Program-made: the position numbers and the translations under genes
Notes under the pieces: model-generated
Database searches by the model: none
What the model was told of the DNA's origin: nothing
What the model saw: only the letters and a program-made list of their open reading frames with translations
Source of the DNA: Candidatus Nitrosocosmicus sp.
GTDB lineage: Archaea > Thermoproteota > Nitrososphaeria > Nitrososphaerales > Nitrososphaeraceae
Assembly: GCA_030452275.1 (NCBI GenBank)
Contig: JAKDMR010000002.1
Location: 1 to 35,294 of the forward strand
Direction: 5' to 3'
DNA length: 35,294 nucleotides
Shown: piece by piece, positions 1 to 8,745 of the stretch
How the letters are laid out: each line of letters starts with the position of its first letter
How positions within the stretch are numbered: position 1 is the stretch's first letter

Positions 1-12
1 ATAGCAGGTTTA

Positions 13-1014
13 ATGAAAATAGTATTTTTACAATCCTCATCTACTTCCTATTCATTCTTAGACTATAATGAGAGCGAGGTCGATAGTTCTATCCCATCAA
101 ATTGTTCTTTATACCTTTTTGGAAGAGCCCTGATCACAAGGAACATTGAATTGATTAATTCTCTTTACGATTTAGAGACCGTTTTCGTTCCCAAAAAACT
201 AAATTTTATTTCAAGTATTATTAAATCGACCACAGATATACCAGTGGAGGAAATTGATGAAAATGCTTATAGCAAATTAATGAAAAGCGAATTAAGGGTT
301 TCTAATAAATTTGAGGTTTCAGAGAAAAACGATATTGAAAATTCCACCCATCATATTCAACAAAATGCACTCGTTACAAACAATAACTTGCTGTTCCTCC
401 CTTGTAACACCGTCATAGGAAAGAGGTCCTCTAGAAAAAGTATTGAGTATTACAAATTTCAGTATCCATGGGAATTCTTGGACATTATACAAGAACTTTT
501 AAAAAGCGAGGTTACATTTTCTATTATTTCCAATAAAGCAACAATTGCAAAAACTGCGATAATTGAAGGTCCATGTATCATTGAAGATAATGTTGTAATA
601 GATGATTTCGCAAAGATTAAAGGACCATCTTATATCGGTAACGGCAGCTTTATTGGAATGGGTTCGTTAATTAGGAACAGTATGCTTGATTATAACACAA
701 ATATTGGCTTTAACTGTGAAATTGGCAAGACATATTTCGCAGGGAACGCAAAAATTTCCCACCATAATGTAATTTTGGATAGCATCATAGGAAAGAACGT
801 ATGGTTTGGTGGTTACTCAGGAACTGCAAACGTGCTATTGACCAGAAAAAATGTCCAGTACAGAATTAATAATGAATTATTAGATACAGGAAGAAATCAT
901 TTTGGTGCAGTAGTCTCAAATAATAGTTCCATAGGCGCTTCTGTAATTATCCTTCCTGGACGCAAGATACCGCCTCATTCTATTATCCCTGCCGGGACTA
1001 TTTTTTCGAAATAG
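13..1014 (+). CDS. GlmU-like left-handed beta-helix protein (putative sugar acyl-/nucleotidyltransferase relative)
   Basis: This 333-residue protein has two parts. From about residue 175 to the end it shows hexapeptide-repeat sequence (for example IIEDNVVIDDFAKIKGPSYI and SSIGASVIILPGRKIPPHSI), the hallmark of a left-handed beta-helix as in the C-terminal half of GlmU and related sugar acetyltransferases. The stretch around residues 240-265 (GNAKISHHNVILDSIIGKNV) recalls the GlmU acetyltransferase region. The N-terminal 110 residues lack the GxGTRM-type pyrophosphorylase signature, so nucleotidyl transfer is doubtful; they vaguely resemble the divergent N-domain of Bacteroidetes GlmU-like proteins. 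An AGGT precedes the ATG, but the frame stays open to the window edge, so the true start could lie upstream. It converges on the next gene. Substrate unknown; a cell-surface or glycan precursor role is inference. Confidence 0.7.
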   Translation: MKIVFLQSSSTSYSFLDYNESEVDSSIPSNCSLYLFGRALITRNIELINSLYDLETVFVPKKLNFISSIIKSTTDIPVEEIDENAYSKLMKSELRVSNKFEVSEKNDIENSTHHIQQNALVTNNNLLFLPCNTVIGKRSSRKSIEYYKFQYPWEFLDIIQELLKSEVTFSIISNKATIAKTAIIEGPCIIEDNVVIDDFAKIKGPSYIGNGSFIGMGSLIRNSMLDYNTNIGFNCEIGKTYFAGNAKISHHNVILDSIIGKNVWFGGYSGTANVLLTRKNVQYRINNELLDTGRNHFGAVVSNNSSIGASVIILPGRKIPPHSIIPAGTIFSK

Positions 1015-1049
1015 TTGTTTTGATTAGTTGATGCAAAAGACATTTTGTT

Positions 1050-1538
1050 TTAAGATGTTTTGTTTATTACTTCTTTGAAGGACTTAAAAGACATAGCTTC
1101 ATCTTTTAGAGATTCAGACAAGAAGTTGGTTGAAATTTCGTTCAGAGATTCATTTCCAGTCAATAAATAATCCCTAAAGTACTGGTAACTTTTGATCTCG
1201 TTATGAAAAGAGTTTACCAAACTGTTCTTGGCGCTTTCAAAGGTAGCTGGGGTTTCTGTTTGGTTAAACTCATTCATATTTTTTGTAAAATTAACCAAGT
1301 AGTTGTTTGTCAGTTCTGCCAATGTTTCATTCGATACCTCTCCCAATTGCCAGAGCGCTATTTCATCTTGATAAGCCCTGGTGAGATTTGCTGAGGCTTG
1401 TGTGAGGCTTGCAAAATAGTTTGCATAGTCATCCTCAGTAGTTTGAACTGATGCCACATTAACGTAGAATAACAAAATAATAGCTATTGAAGATATTGAA
1501 ATCAAGAAAATAGCCTTCAACTCATTGGATTTATTCAT
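1050..1538 (-). CDS. Small membrane-anchored protein of unknown function
   Basis: I do not recognise this 162-residue protein. It begins with a short charged stretch (MNKSNELK), then a hydrophobic segment at about residues 9-30 (AIFLISISSIAIILLFYVNVA) that could be a signal anchor or uncleaved signal peptide. The remaining 130 residues are polar and probably helical, with several NxT/NxS sequons (NLT, NET, NFT, NES, NKT) that could be N-glycosylated if exported. There are no cysteines. It would sit on the outer face of the membrane. It is convergent with the upstream gene (36-nt gap). Its upstream region holds a perfect 18-bp tandem duplication. The ORF on the opposite strand inside it is a shadow. 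Confidence 0.7.
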   Translation of the reverse strand: MNKSNELKAIFLISISSIAIILLFYVNVASVQTTEDDYANYFASLTQASANLTRAYQDEIALWQLGEVSNETLAELTNNYLVNFTKNMNEFNQTETPATFESAKNSLVNSFHNEIKSYQYFRDYLLTGNESLNEISTNFLSESLKDEAMSFKSFKEVINKTS

Positions 1539-1584
1539 ATAATAAAATGAAATTACTTGGTTAAAAATTCTCGTGTCGAGTTAT

Positions 1585-1620
1585 TTATTCCAATACATTT
1601 TATTATTCCAATACATTTTA
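1585..1620. repeat. Perfect tandem duplication of an 18-bp unit
   Basis: TTATTCCAATACATTTTA occurs twice back to back with no mismatch, followed by a partial third start (TT). It lies between the 3' end of cysS and the start of the small membrane protein gene, 47-82 nt upstream of that gene's ATG. It could be a duplicated operator or simply replication slippage in AT-rich DNA. Confidence 0.95.
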
Positions 1621-1643
1621 TTCAAACTTAAAATTTCAGATAA

Positions 1644-3065
1644 TTATTTTTGAACATCAATTGGGCGCTTCTTCCATAAAGTAAAGCCCTTATGGTCGAT
1701 CAAGTCGATATTGAATCTATTTGCAAGATCCAATCTTATTTTATCAGATTCTAGATAGTTTTTCTCAGCTCGGTACAAGTTTCTTTTGTATATTTGCTTC
1801 TCTATCTCTTCAATCTCCTGTTGAGATACTTGCTGTATTGTCAATCCAGTCACGAACATGAATTTTTTTAACATGCTAAAAGTCTTGGCCAAGAATTCAC
1901 TATCTATAGGATTATCAACCGAAAAAAAATTATTAATCCTCGTGATGAATTTTAGAAATACAGTCAATGCATTTGCAAAATTCAAATCTTTACTGAGATA
2001 TTCTTGAAACAAGTTTAGATAATTCATTAGCTCTTCTAGAAGCGGTTGTTGTACGGAATCAGAATTCTCATAAATAAATGAATTTCTAGTTCGATATTCT
2101 AATTCGTAATAGGCATTAGAAATCTGACTCCATTTGCGTTTTGTTTCATCAATTATATCCTGTGTATAATCAAGCGGTTTAGTATAATGCGAAGAAAGGC
2201 AAAAAAGCCTAATTACATTTGGACCAACTTCTCTTAATAGGTCTGAAATCTTAATTGTATTTCCAATAGATTTCGACATTTTTTCAGATTTAATTGTTAC
2301 CATCCCCACATGCATCCATAAATTAGAGAACTCGGTTTCAAATAATCCCTCTGACTGTGCAATTTCATTTTCGTGATGAGGAAAAACCAGATCTTGGCCT
2401 CCTCCGTGAATATCGATATTTGTTCCCAGATATTTTGAAGCCATGACTGAACACTCAATGTGCCAACCTGGCCTTCCATTTCCCCATGGACTAGCCCATG
2501 TTGGTTTGCCCGAACTAAATTTCCACAAAGCAAAGTCCCGCGGGTCATTTTTAGTCTCATCGACTTCAATTCTCGCACCTGAAATTAACGAATCTTGGTC
2601 CTTTTTGGATAACTTACCATATCCTGGGTATGACCTAACCCTAAAGTAAATTCCATTTAATCCTACATAGGCTTTATTTTTCTCAATTAGTTTGTTAATA
2701 AAGTCAATGATATCTGGTATATGCTCTGTTACTTTAGGATATTTTGTGGCTCTCATTACATTTAGGGCATCAAAATCTCTAAAGTAACTCTCTGTATATA
2801 TTCGAGAAATATATTCAGCATTTGTATGTTCAGTATTAGCCTTGGATATTATTTTGTCATCTATATCAGTAAAATTTTGTATAAATAATACCTTAACATC
2901 TTGAATTTCCAAGAACCGTCTCAATACATCGAAAACTATTATGGTCCTTGCATGTCCGATATGACAATCATCATAAACGGTAACACCACACAGGTAAACC
3001 TTAATTACATCTTTGGCTGTATTAATTTCTTCTAACTTGTTTGTTAATGTGTTACTTAATTTCAT
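1644..3065 (-). CDS. cysS: Cysteinyl-tRNA synthetase
   Basis: Class I aminoacyl-tRNA synthetase that charges tRNA-Cys with cysteine in the cytoplasm. The HIGH motif is intact (CHIGHART, residues 34-41) and the KMSKS loop reads EKMSKSIGN near residue 262. Zinc-site candidates are visible: LCGVTV near residue 26, HIECSVMA near 205 and the HHENE segment near 232. The length of 473 residues is normal for the family. The ATG at 3065 is 24 nt downstream of the stop of the Rieske gene, so the two are probably cotranscribed from the promoter region before the Rieske gene. Nothing is truncated. ORF-track entries inside it on both strands are shadows. Confidence 0.97.
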   Translation of the reverse strand: MKLSNTLTNKLEEINTAKDVIKVYLCGVTVYDDCHIGHARTIIVFDVLRRFLEIQDVKVLFIQNFTDIDDKIISKANTEHTNAEYISRIYTESYFRDFDALNVMRATKYPKVTEHIPDIIDFINKLIEKNKAYVGLNGIYFRVRSYPGYGKLSKKDQDSLISGARIEVDETKNDPRDFALWKFSSGKPTWASPWGNGRPGWHIECSVMASKYLGTNIDIHGGGQDLVFPHHENEIAQSEGLFETEFSNLWMHVGMVTIKSEKMSKSIGNTIKISDLLREVGPNVIRLFCLSSHYTKPLDYTQDIIDETKRKWSQISNAYYELEYRTRNSFIYENSDSVQQPLLEELMNYLNLFQEYLSKDLNFANALTVFLKFITRINNFFSVDNPIDSEFLAKTFSMLKKFMFVTGLTIQQVSQQEIEEIEKQIYKRNLYRAEKNYLESDKIRLDLANRFNIDLIDHKGFTLWKKRPIDVQK

Positions 3066-3089
3066 TTCTATAGAAATCTTGGCAAAAAA

Positions 3090-3395
3090 TTAAACTTCTA
3101 GGTATATTTCATTTTTTCTAATTTGAACAGGAAAGGTAGTAAGTTTTATACCCTCCATATAGTCTAGTAGCTCGCCTGTTCTAATATTGTAATGCCAAAA
3201 GTGCAGAGGGCACTCGACAATTTCGCCATTAACTTTTCCTGGTGCTAAAGAACCATCCTGATGTCTACAAAGTGCCTCGATAGCGTAATACTTGTTTTTT
3301 GATACAAATAGCGCTATTCTTTGCCCATTAATGTTAAGTTCCTTGCCACTCCCTTCTTGAATGTCTTCTTTGCGGGCTACTTTAATCCATGTCAT
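3090..3395 (-). CDS. Rieske [2Fe-2S] ferredoxin-like protein (NirD type)
   Basis: A 101-residue single-domain Rieske protein. The two iron-sulfur ligand boxes are present as C-R-H (residue 43 region, LCRHQDG) and C-P-L-H (ECPLHFWHY), the usual CxH...CxxH arrangement. There is no signal peptide or membrane helix, so it is a soluble cytoplasmic electron carrier or small subunit, similar in size to NirD or dioxygenase ferredoxins. No catalytic partner subunit lies nearby; downstream on the same strand is cysS with a 24-nt gap. The redox partner cannot be inferred. The 109-nt gap to the divergent metG must contain promoters for both directions. Confidence 0.9.
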   Translation of the reverse strand: MTWIKVARKEDIQEGSGKELNINGQRIALFVSKNKYYAIEALCRHQDGSLAPGKVNGEIVECPLHFWHYNIRTGELLDYMEGIKLTTFPVQIRKNEIYLEV

Positions 3396-3504
3396 CTAAC
3401 AATGCATAATACTTTATTAAAAATTATAAATGTTTTTTTAATTTATTTGATTCATATACAGTTAAATTAAATTCAATAATTAAAGGTATACTAGTTAGGC
3501 GTAA

Positions 3505-5331
3505 ATGAATAATCTGTCCGAAAACACAAACCATAACTCGATTACTACTCATTCAGACTCTGATACTTCTCAATTCAAATCAACAGATATCCCTGACATA
3601 ATTGCAGAGAATGAAAAATACAGTGGGCCAAGGATTATGATAGAAAAGGATTTCGTAGTTACTTCAGCCTTACCTTATGCGAATGGTCCGATTCATTTAG
3701 GACACATTGCATCGACCTATCTACCAGCCGATATTTTCACCAGATTCGTTAGATTGACGGGTAGTAAGATCTACCACATTTGCGCTACCGATGATTACGG
3801 AACTCCTATCCTGATAAAAGCCGAGAAGGAGGGCAAAACGCCTGAAGAGTATGTGAGAGACTGGAATGAGAGGGATAAAAAAGATTTTGAATCCATAGAA
3901 ATTGATTTTGATTATTTTTCAAAGACTAGTTCCACTCAGAACGCGACGTTTGTACAGGAAGTTTTCATGAACTTGTATAAAAATAATCACATAAAAGAAG
4001 AAGTTGTGGTCCAGTTTTTTTGCACATTTGATAACAAGTACTTACCAGACAGGTACGTGATAGGTAGATGCCCATTCTGTAGATCAGATAACCAATATTC
4101 TGATCTTTGCGAATCGTGTGGCAGGGTCCCGGAACAAATATTGGACCCCAAATGTGTTCTATGTGGGAGGCCACCTGTCAAGAGAGAGAGCCTCCATTAT
4201 TTTTTTAAATTATCTGATTTTGAGGAACCTCTTAGGGTTTGGCTTTCTAACAATAAGAATTTACAAGAAGACGTAGCAAAATACGTCTTGAACTGGATAA
4301 CTTCCGGTTTGCAAGATTGGGACATCACTAGAGATTTAACTTGGGGGGTACCCATACCAATGATTCAAGGAGTTCAAAATTACGAAGGCAAAGTATTTTA
4401 CGGGTGGTTTGACAACCATTTGTGCTATATTTCATCGTTTGATACTTTTGTAGAGACCGTTCTTAAGAAAGACGGTAGGAAACTTTGGAATGATTCTGAA
4501 ATCATTCATTTTATTGGGAAAGATATAATCTATCACCATTACCTCTTTCTCCCAGCGATCAGGCTTGGAATTAATAGCGAATATAAATTACCTGATAAAA
4601 TAGTTACAAGGGGTCATTTACTATTCCAAAATAGAAAGTTATCAAAGAGTAAGAATTGGTCGATTACTTTGGGGGGATTCACAAAGTCATTTAACCCGGA
4701 TTATCTTAGATTCTATTTTTCAACGATTATCCCATATTCACAATCGGACATTAACTTTGATTGGGATAGTTTTTATGAAAAAATTAATAATGAACTTATA
4801 TCTAATATTGGGAACTTTATCAATCGTACCCTCTCATTTACCAAGAAGCAATTTGATGGAAAGATACCGGCTAGAGCTACTTTGGACAGTAAAGATAAAG
4901 AAGCATTAATTGAGATTTGGCATATCGCATATGCTGTAGGAGAATTGATTTTTGGAAATGAAATAGATAAAGCCATGAAGAGGATTTTGCAGTTTAGCAC
5001 ATTTTTTAACCAGTATTTCCAATCCAAAGAACCCTGGAAATCACAACACGATTCTAATAATACCGTCTGGATATCTGCCAATGCAGTGAGATCAATTGCA
5101 TTATTGTTGTTTCCTTTTATCCCATCATCCGCCCAGAAAATCTGGAAACAATTAGGAATTCTAGAAAATTTGCCAGCCCAAGACTGGTATTCAGCATCTG
5201 AGTTGAAAATTCATCAAGGACATAGTATTGGTAACAATATAATTCCAATTTTTAAGCGGATTGAAAGGGAAGAAATTGAAAATCAGAAGGCCGAATTTTT
5301 GGATACCAAATCACCAACTGCTAAGACTTGA
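3505..5331 (+). CDS. metG: Methionyl-tRNA synthetase
   Basis: Class I synthetase charging initiator and elongator tRNA-Met. The HIGH motif is HLGH at about residues 64-67 (ANGPIHLGHIAS) and the KMSKS loop is KLSKS near residue 378. A four-cysteine-cluster zinc region (CPFCRSDNQYSDLCESC, then CVLCGRPP) lies near residues 190-225. There is no C-terminal EMAP/tRNA-binding domain. The first 44 residues are a low-complexity S/T/N/D-rich stretch not expected in the family; an in-frame ATG at 3637 with AAGGA just before it would give MIEKDFVVTSALPYANG, closer to the usual start. I kept the longer ORF but regard the start as open. nadM follows after 45 nt. Confidence 0.95.
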   Translation: MNNLSENTNHNSITTHSDSDTSQFKSTDIPDIIAENEKYSGPRIMIEKDFVVTSALPYANGPIHLGHIASTYLPADIFTRFVRLTGSKIYHICATDDYGTPILIKAEKEGKTPEEYVRDWNERDKKDFESIEIDFDYFSKTSSTQNATFVQEVFMNLYKNNHIKEEVVVQFFCTFDNKYLPDRYVIGRCPFCRSDNQYSDLCESCGRVPEQILDPKCVLCGRPPVKRESLHYFFKLSDFEEPLRVWLSNNKNLQEDVAKYVLNWITSGLQDWDITRDLTWGVPIPMIQGVQNYEGKVFYGWFDNHLCYISSFDTFVETVLKKDGRKLWNDSEIIHFIGKDIIYHHYLFLPAIRLGINSEYKLPDKIVTRGHLLFQNRKLSKSKNWSITLGGFTKSFNPDYLRFYFSTIIPYSQSDINFDWDSFYEKINNELISNIGNFINRTLSFTKKQFDGKIPARATLDSKDKEALIEIWHIAYAVGELIFGNEIDKAMKRILQFSTFFNQYFQSKEPWKSQHDSNNTVWISANAVRSIALLLFPFIPSSAQKIWKQLGILENLPAQDWYSASELKIHQGHSIGNNIIPIFKRIEREEIENQKAEFLDTKSPTAKT

Positions 5332-5361
5332 GATAAAATCATATAGTTTGTTTTATAGATA

Positions 5362-5368
5362 GAGGTGA
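5362..5368 (+). promoter_or_regulatory. Shine-Dalgarno deciding the nadM start
   Basis: GAGGTGA is complementary to the 3' end of archaeal 16S rRNA and ends 8 nt before ATG 5377. The GTG chosen by the ORF track lies inside this motif, so GTG initiation is unlikely. Confidence 0.65.
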
Positions 5369-5376
5369 CGACGAGT

Positions 5377-5922
5377 ATGGCGGCTGCTATGATCGGACGA
5401 TTTCAACCATTCCATTTAGGACATTTGGAACTAGTTCGTCAAATATTGGATGAAAATAATGAAATAATTATTCTTATAGGAAGCTCACAGGCCAATTACA
5501 CCCCGAAGAACCCATTCACTGCTGGAGAAAGGGTATGGATGATTAGAAATAGCCTCATTGAATCAAGAATTGACATGTCAAAAGTATTCTTGGTTAATGC
5601 TACTGATGATGACAACAATGCGAAATGGTTTAGCAATATTAGGTCAGTGAGTCCCCCCTTTAAGGTTCTTTATACTGGAAACAATTTTGTCAAAACCCTA
5701 CTTAAAAGAGAATCTGTAACCATCAAAGAACCAAAATTGTTTGAAGAAAATCTATTTAAAGGCTCGGTAATTCGGAAATTGATTCTTGAGGACAACGCTA
5801 AATGGCAAGAGTTGGTTTCTGAAGCGGTAAGAAAAATCTTTAGAGAAATTGATGCAGTAGAGCGCATTAGAAACATATACCAAACTTGGATGGATTCTCC
5901 TTTCTCTGAACCTAAAAAATAA
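5377..5922 (+). CDS. nadM: Nicotinamide-nucleotide adenylyltransferase (archaeal NadM type)
   Basis: Transfers AMP from ATP to nicotinamide mononucleotide (or nicotinate mononucleotide) to make NAD or its deamido form. The nucleotidyltransferase signature GRFQPFHLGH is near the N-terminus, and the C-terminal phosphate-binding motif appears as KGSVIRKLI. Length (about 181 residues) suits the archaeal family. The ORF track starts at GTG 5365, but GAGGTGA at 5362-5368 overlaps that GTG and is ideally placed (9 nt) as a Shine-Dalgarno for ATG 5377, so I place the start there. A further ATG at 5389 is also possible. It follows metG closely and is likely cotranscribed; nadE in this window would complete the pathway. 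Confidence 0.94.
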   Translation: MAAAMIGRFQPFHLGHLELVRQILDENNEIIILIGSSQANYTPKNPFTAGERVWMIRNSLIESRIDMSKVFLVNATDDDNNAKWFSNIRSVSPPFKVLYTGNNFVKTLLKRESVTIKEPKLFEENLFKGSVIRKLILEDNAKWQELVSEAVRKIFREIDAVERIRNIYQTWMDSPFSEPKK

Positions 5923-6415
5923 ATAGAAAGAATTATCACCAGGTTTTATCTAATCGAGTTAATTCCTCATCTAAATGCATAGTAAAAATACGTGATCATT
6001 TTGAGGCTTTGTAAATTCTTTCTTAACTAATGATATTTATTTGAAAAAATTTTAGGTATTTCGGTAATTCCAAACAAGAGCTGTTTAGACTCGCACGTGA
6101 CAATATTTGACTGTCCTGTATGCGCTATGAAAAATAATCCTTATTCTTATACTCATTAATATGATATTGATATAAAATCGGATTGAAACGTTAGTTCTTC
6201 TATCAGGTAACTCGAGTCCATAATTTTACTTGTCATAAGACTTATTCAGTCAATAATTCAAACGATCCTGATAAATTAACTAGATTTCTAAATGCCATTC
6301 ACAAATATGATTTTCATTCTCTAATTCAATTTTAGTCATCTTCTAGTGTTGATATTCATCTCATTGTTCTAATAGTTCTTGAATCTAATTGTGATTAATA
6401 GAGTAGTTGGAAAAA
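5923..6415. other. Intergenic region without a convincing gene
   Basis: About 490 bp of AT-rich sequence between the converging nadM and egtD genes. I looked for tRNA T-arms, long inverted repeats and small ORFs on both strands. Only very short ORFs occur, such as a 20-codon GTG frame with a CPVC motif and a 19-codon minus-strand frame MTKIELENENHICEWHLEI, neither with a ribosome-binding site. It probably holds the two 3' ends and their terminators. Confidence 0.5.
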
Positions 6416-7396
6416 TTAACAAGGTTTTAGCAAGACAAGGTTGAACCAATTATTGTTGTCAGAGAAAATCCTCTCAAGCGAAAAACCCGATCTAATCGCT
6501 AATTCATGAATTTTCTCCTCATTATATTTGTACGAGCTTTCGGTGTGAATAGTTTCACCCTGATATATCTGAAAGATTCTATCAGATCCCGATATTCTAA
6601 ATTCTTGATCCGATTTAGATTTGAGATGCATCTCGATACGATCCTTTTCCTTGTTAAAAAAGGCATAATGGACATACTCATTAAGATCAAAATTACAACC
6701 CAGCTCCCTATTCATTCGAGTTAGCAAGTTCAAATTAAATTGAGCAGTGAATCCTGCTTTATCGTTATAAGCGGGTTCGATAAGACACTCATCCTTTATC
6801 ATATCAAAACCGACTAGTAGAAAGTCCTTGTCATTCATATTGATTCTAACAGCTTTTAGAAAGTCTCTAGCTTCATCAATTTCAAAATTTCCTATACTAG
6901 AACCAAAGAAAATTATTAGTCTAGAAAATGAATCAAATTTAAAATTATTCTCAAATAAGATATTATTACAGTCCTTGATACCATTTATATAATCGTTAGG
7001 AATCCCTTTGATCATTATATTCTGATTTTGCGTTTCCAAATCAGTTACTACAGAATCCAAAAAATTGAAGGAAATATCAATCGGAAAGTAATATAGTTTA
7101 TCTTGTCTTTTCAATATTGAATCGAATAGATGTTTAGTCTTTTTTGAACTACCACTTCCCATCTCTATTAAAATAATCTCCTTTGGGATAATTTGTAAAA
7201 TCTCGGGAGAATATTCTTCTAGTATGCTATTTTCAGTTCTAGTTGGATAATACTCCGGCTGAACCGTTATTTGTTCAAACAGGAAAGAACCTTTACTATC
7301 GTATAAGTATTTAGATGGTATTGATTTCTGAATGGGATTAGACAGTCCTTTCAAGGTATCGGTTCCAAATTCTTCGCTGTTAACTTCCAAATGCAA
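6416..7396 (-). CDS. egtD: EgtD-like histidine N-alpha-methyltransferase
   Basis: SAM-dependent methyltransferase of the EgtD family, which trimethylates histidine to hercynine, the first step of ergothioneine synthesis. Visible family marks are YDSKGSFLFEQI and PEYYPTRTE near residues 32-56, the SAM loop IEMGSGSSKKT near residue 78, FFGSSIGNF, and YNDKAGFTAQFNLNLL. The residues that in mycobacterial EgtD bind the histidine substrate appear kept in IEMHLKS and HTESSYKY (the E-x-S motif). The start is a TTG (second TTG two codons later); no ATG is near, and a TATA-like ATATTTATATC sits 30 nt upstream, consistent with a leaderless message. Length 326 is normal. No egtB-like sulfoxide synthase lies in the window, so the pathway end product is unproven. 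Confidence 0.88.
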   Translation of the reverse strand: MHLEVNSEEFGTDTLKGLSNPIQKSIPSKYLYDSKGSFLFEQITVQPEYYPTRTENSILEEYSPEILQIIPKEIILIEMGSGSSKKTKHLFDSILKRQDKLYYFPIDISFNFLDSVVTDLETQNQNIMIKGIPNDYINGIKDCNNILFENNFKFDSFSRLIIFFGSSIGNFEIDEARDFLKAVRINMNDKDFLLVGFDMIKDECLIEPAYNDKAGFTAQFNLNLLTRMNRELGCNFDLNEYVHYAFFNKEKDRIEMHLKSKSDQEFRISGSDRIFQIYQGETIHTESSYKYNEEKIHELAIRSGFSLERIFSDNNNWFNLVLLKPC

Positions 7397-7420
7397 ATTT
7401 TACTTTATGTTTAGGAGTAA

Positions 7421-7431
7421 GATATAAATAT
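7421..7431 (-). promoter_or_regulatory. TATA-like promoter element for egtD
   Basis: On the minus strand the sequence reads ATATTTATATC, centred about 30 nt before the TTG start of egtD. The spacing fits transcription beginning at or just before the start codon. Confidence 0.5.
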
Positions 7432-7497
7432 TTTTGTTATGATAGCCTAGAATGTATATAGGTCTGGACCTCAGCAAACAACCTACCTTCATACCTA

Positions 7498-8745
7498 TTA
7501 ACTTTTCTTGAACCTAAAGCTATTCAACTTGATCAATTCATTATATGATCCGAATATTTCAGGATTAATTTTGTCTAGCGAATTTTCTGATTCGATTTCC
7601 TCCTTACTCCTGAAATCTTTTATAATCTCATATTTTGATGTTCTCTGTGCAGGTATCTTACCTGCGGCTTTGATGATCTTACGCATGTCCACTGGCCTCA
7701 TGAATTGTCCATACTGCGATCCTGCAGAAGTTGAAATACTCTCGTTAATTAAACAGCCACCCAAGTCATTCGCTCCAGCACTTAGCAATATTTGAGATAA
7801 TTTCGGTCCCTCTTTAACCCATGAAACCTGAAGGTTATTAATGAGATTATTAAAGTAAATTCTCGAAATCGCATGCATTTTCAAAATTTCTAGACCATCA
7901 GCACCAGGTCTTATATCTTTGACTAAATGATGAGTCGACATTGGAGCATCGTAGTACACATAGCTCAAGGGAACAAATTCGGTGAATTTACCGGTTTGTT
8001 TTTGAATATTTCTTATAATCTCTAAATGAGTAACAATATCATTATTATTCTCAATATGCCCATACATAATTGTCGAAGTAGTTGGGATTTCAAGTTTATG
8101 TGCTGTAGTAATTACGTCAATCCACCGTTCTATACTGATTCGGCCCGGCGAAATCTTGTTCCTTACTTCTTTCACAAGAATTTCAGCGGAAGTGCCAGGC
8201 AAGCTCCCAAGACCAGCCTCTTTTAGCATCTTTAAATAATCATAAATTTTAGTGTTAGAAAGTGTAGATCCATACAAAATTTCTTCTGGAGAGAAGGCAT
8301 GAATATGAATATTCGGCAATTCCTTTTTTATCGCTTCGCATACGTTGACGTAAAACAATCCATCCATTTTAGGAGGCAATCCTGCCTGGATACATATTTC
8401 AGTGGCTCCAAACTGCCATGCTTCTTTAGCCCTTCTTACTATCTCTTCAATTGGTAAAAGATAGCCCTCTTCTACTCTAAAATCTCTACTAAACGCACAA
8501 AAACCGCACTGCTTTATACAAACATTTGTAAAGTTAATATTTCTATTTATGACATATGTCACAATTTCACCATTTGCTCGCCTTCTCAGCTCGTCAGCAA
8601 CAAGTGTTATGGCCGACAGACTTGGTCCAGTAGCTTCGAATAGCTTTAATGTATCGATCGATGAGATTTCCTTTCCGTCTAAAGCTCTTCCAAGGACCGA
8701 AGAGATTTCAGGATCGATATTTCTAAAAACGGTCTCAATATTCAT
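7498..8745 (-). CDS. cofH: FO synthase subunit 2 (radical SAM, CofH)
   Basis: Radical SAM enzyme that joins tyrosine-derived hydroxybenzyl to 5-amino-6-ribitylaminouracil in making FO, the deazaflavin chromophore of coenzyme F420. The [4Fe-4S] motif C-x3-C-x2-C is at residues 76, 80 and 83 (CIKQCGFCAF), matching CofH rather than CofG. Further family segments are EICIQAGLPP, IHIHAFSPEEI and LPGTSAEIL. At 415 residues it is slightly longer than usual, with a polar C-terminal tail. Its start overlaps the end of cofG by 11 nt, so the two are translationally coupled. The F420 side-chain genes (cofC, cofD, cofE) are not in this window. Confidence 0.95.
   Translation of the reverse strand: MNIETVFRNIDPEISSVLGRALDGKEISSIDTLKLFEATGPSLSAITLVADELRRRANGEIVTYVINRNINFTNVCIKQCGFCAFSRDFRVEEGYLLPIEEIVRRAKEAWQFGATEICIQAGLPPKMDGLFYVNVCEAIKKELPNIHIHAFSPEEILYGSTLSNTKIYDYLKMLKEAGLGSLPGTSAEILVKEVRNKISPGRISIERWIDVITTAHKLEIPTTSTIMYGHIENNNDIVTHLEIIRNIQKQTGKFTEFVPLSYVYYDAPMSTHHLVKDIRPGADGLEILKMHAISRIYFNNLINNLQVSWVKEGPKLSQILLSAGANDLGGCLINESISTSAGSQYGQFMRPVDMRKIIKAAGKIPAQRTSKYEIIKDFRSKEEIESENSLDKINPEIFGSYNELIKLNSFRFKKS

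Noticed and set aside
6105-6165. 20-codon frame with a CPVC motif reading VTIFDCPVCAMKNNP
   Set aside because: Its only start is an internal GTG without a ribosome-binding site or promoter, and the cysteine pair alone is weak evidence for a zinc protein.
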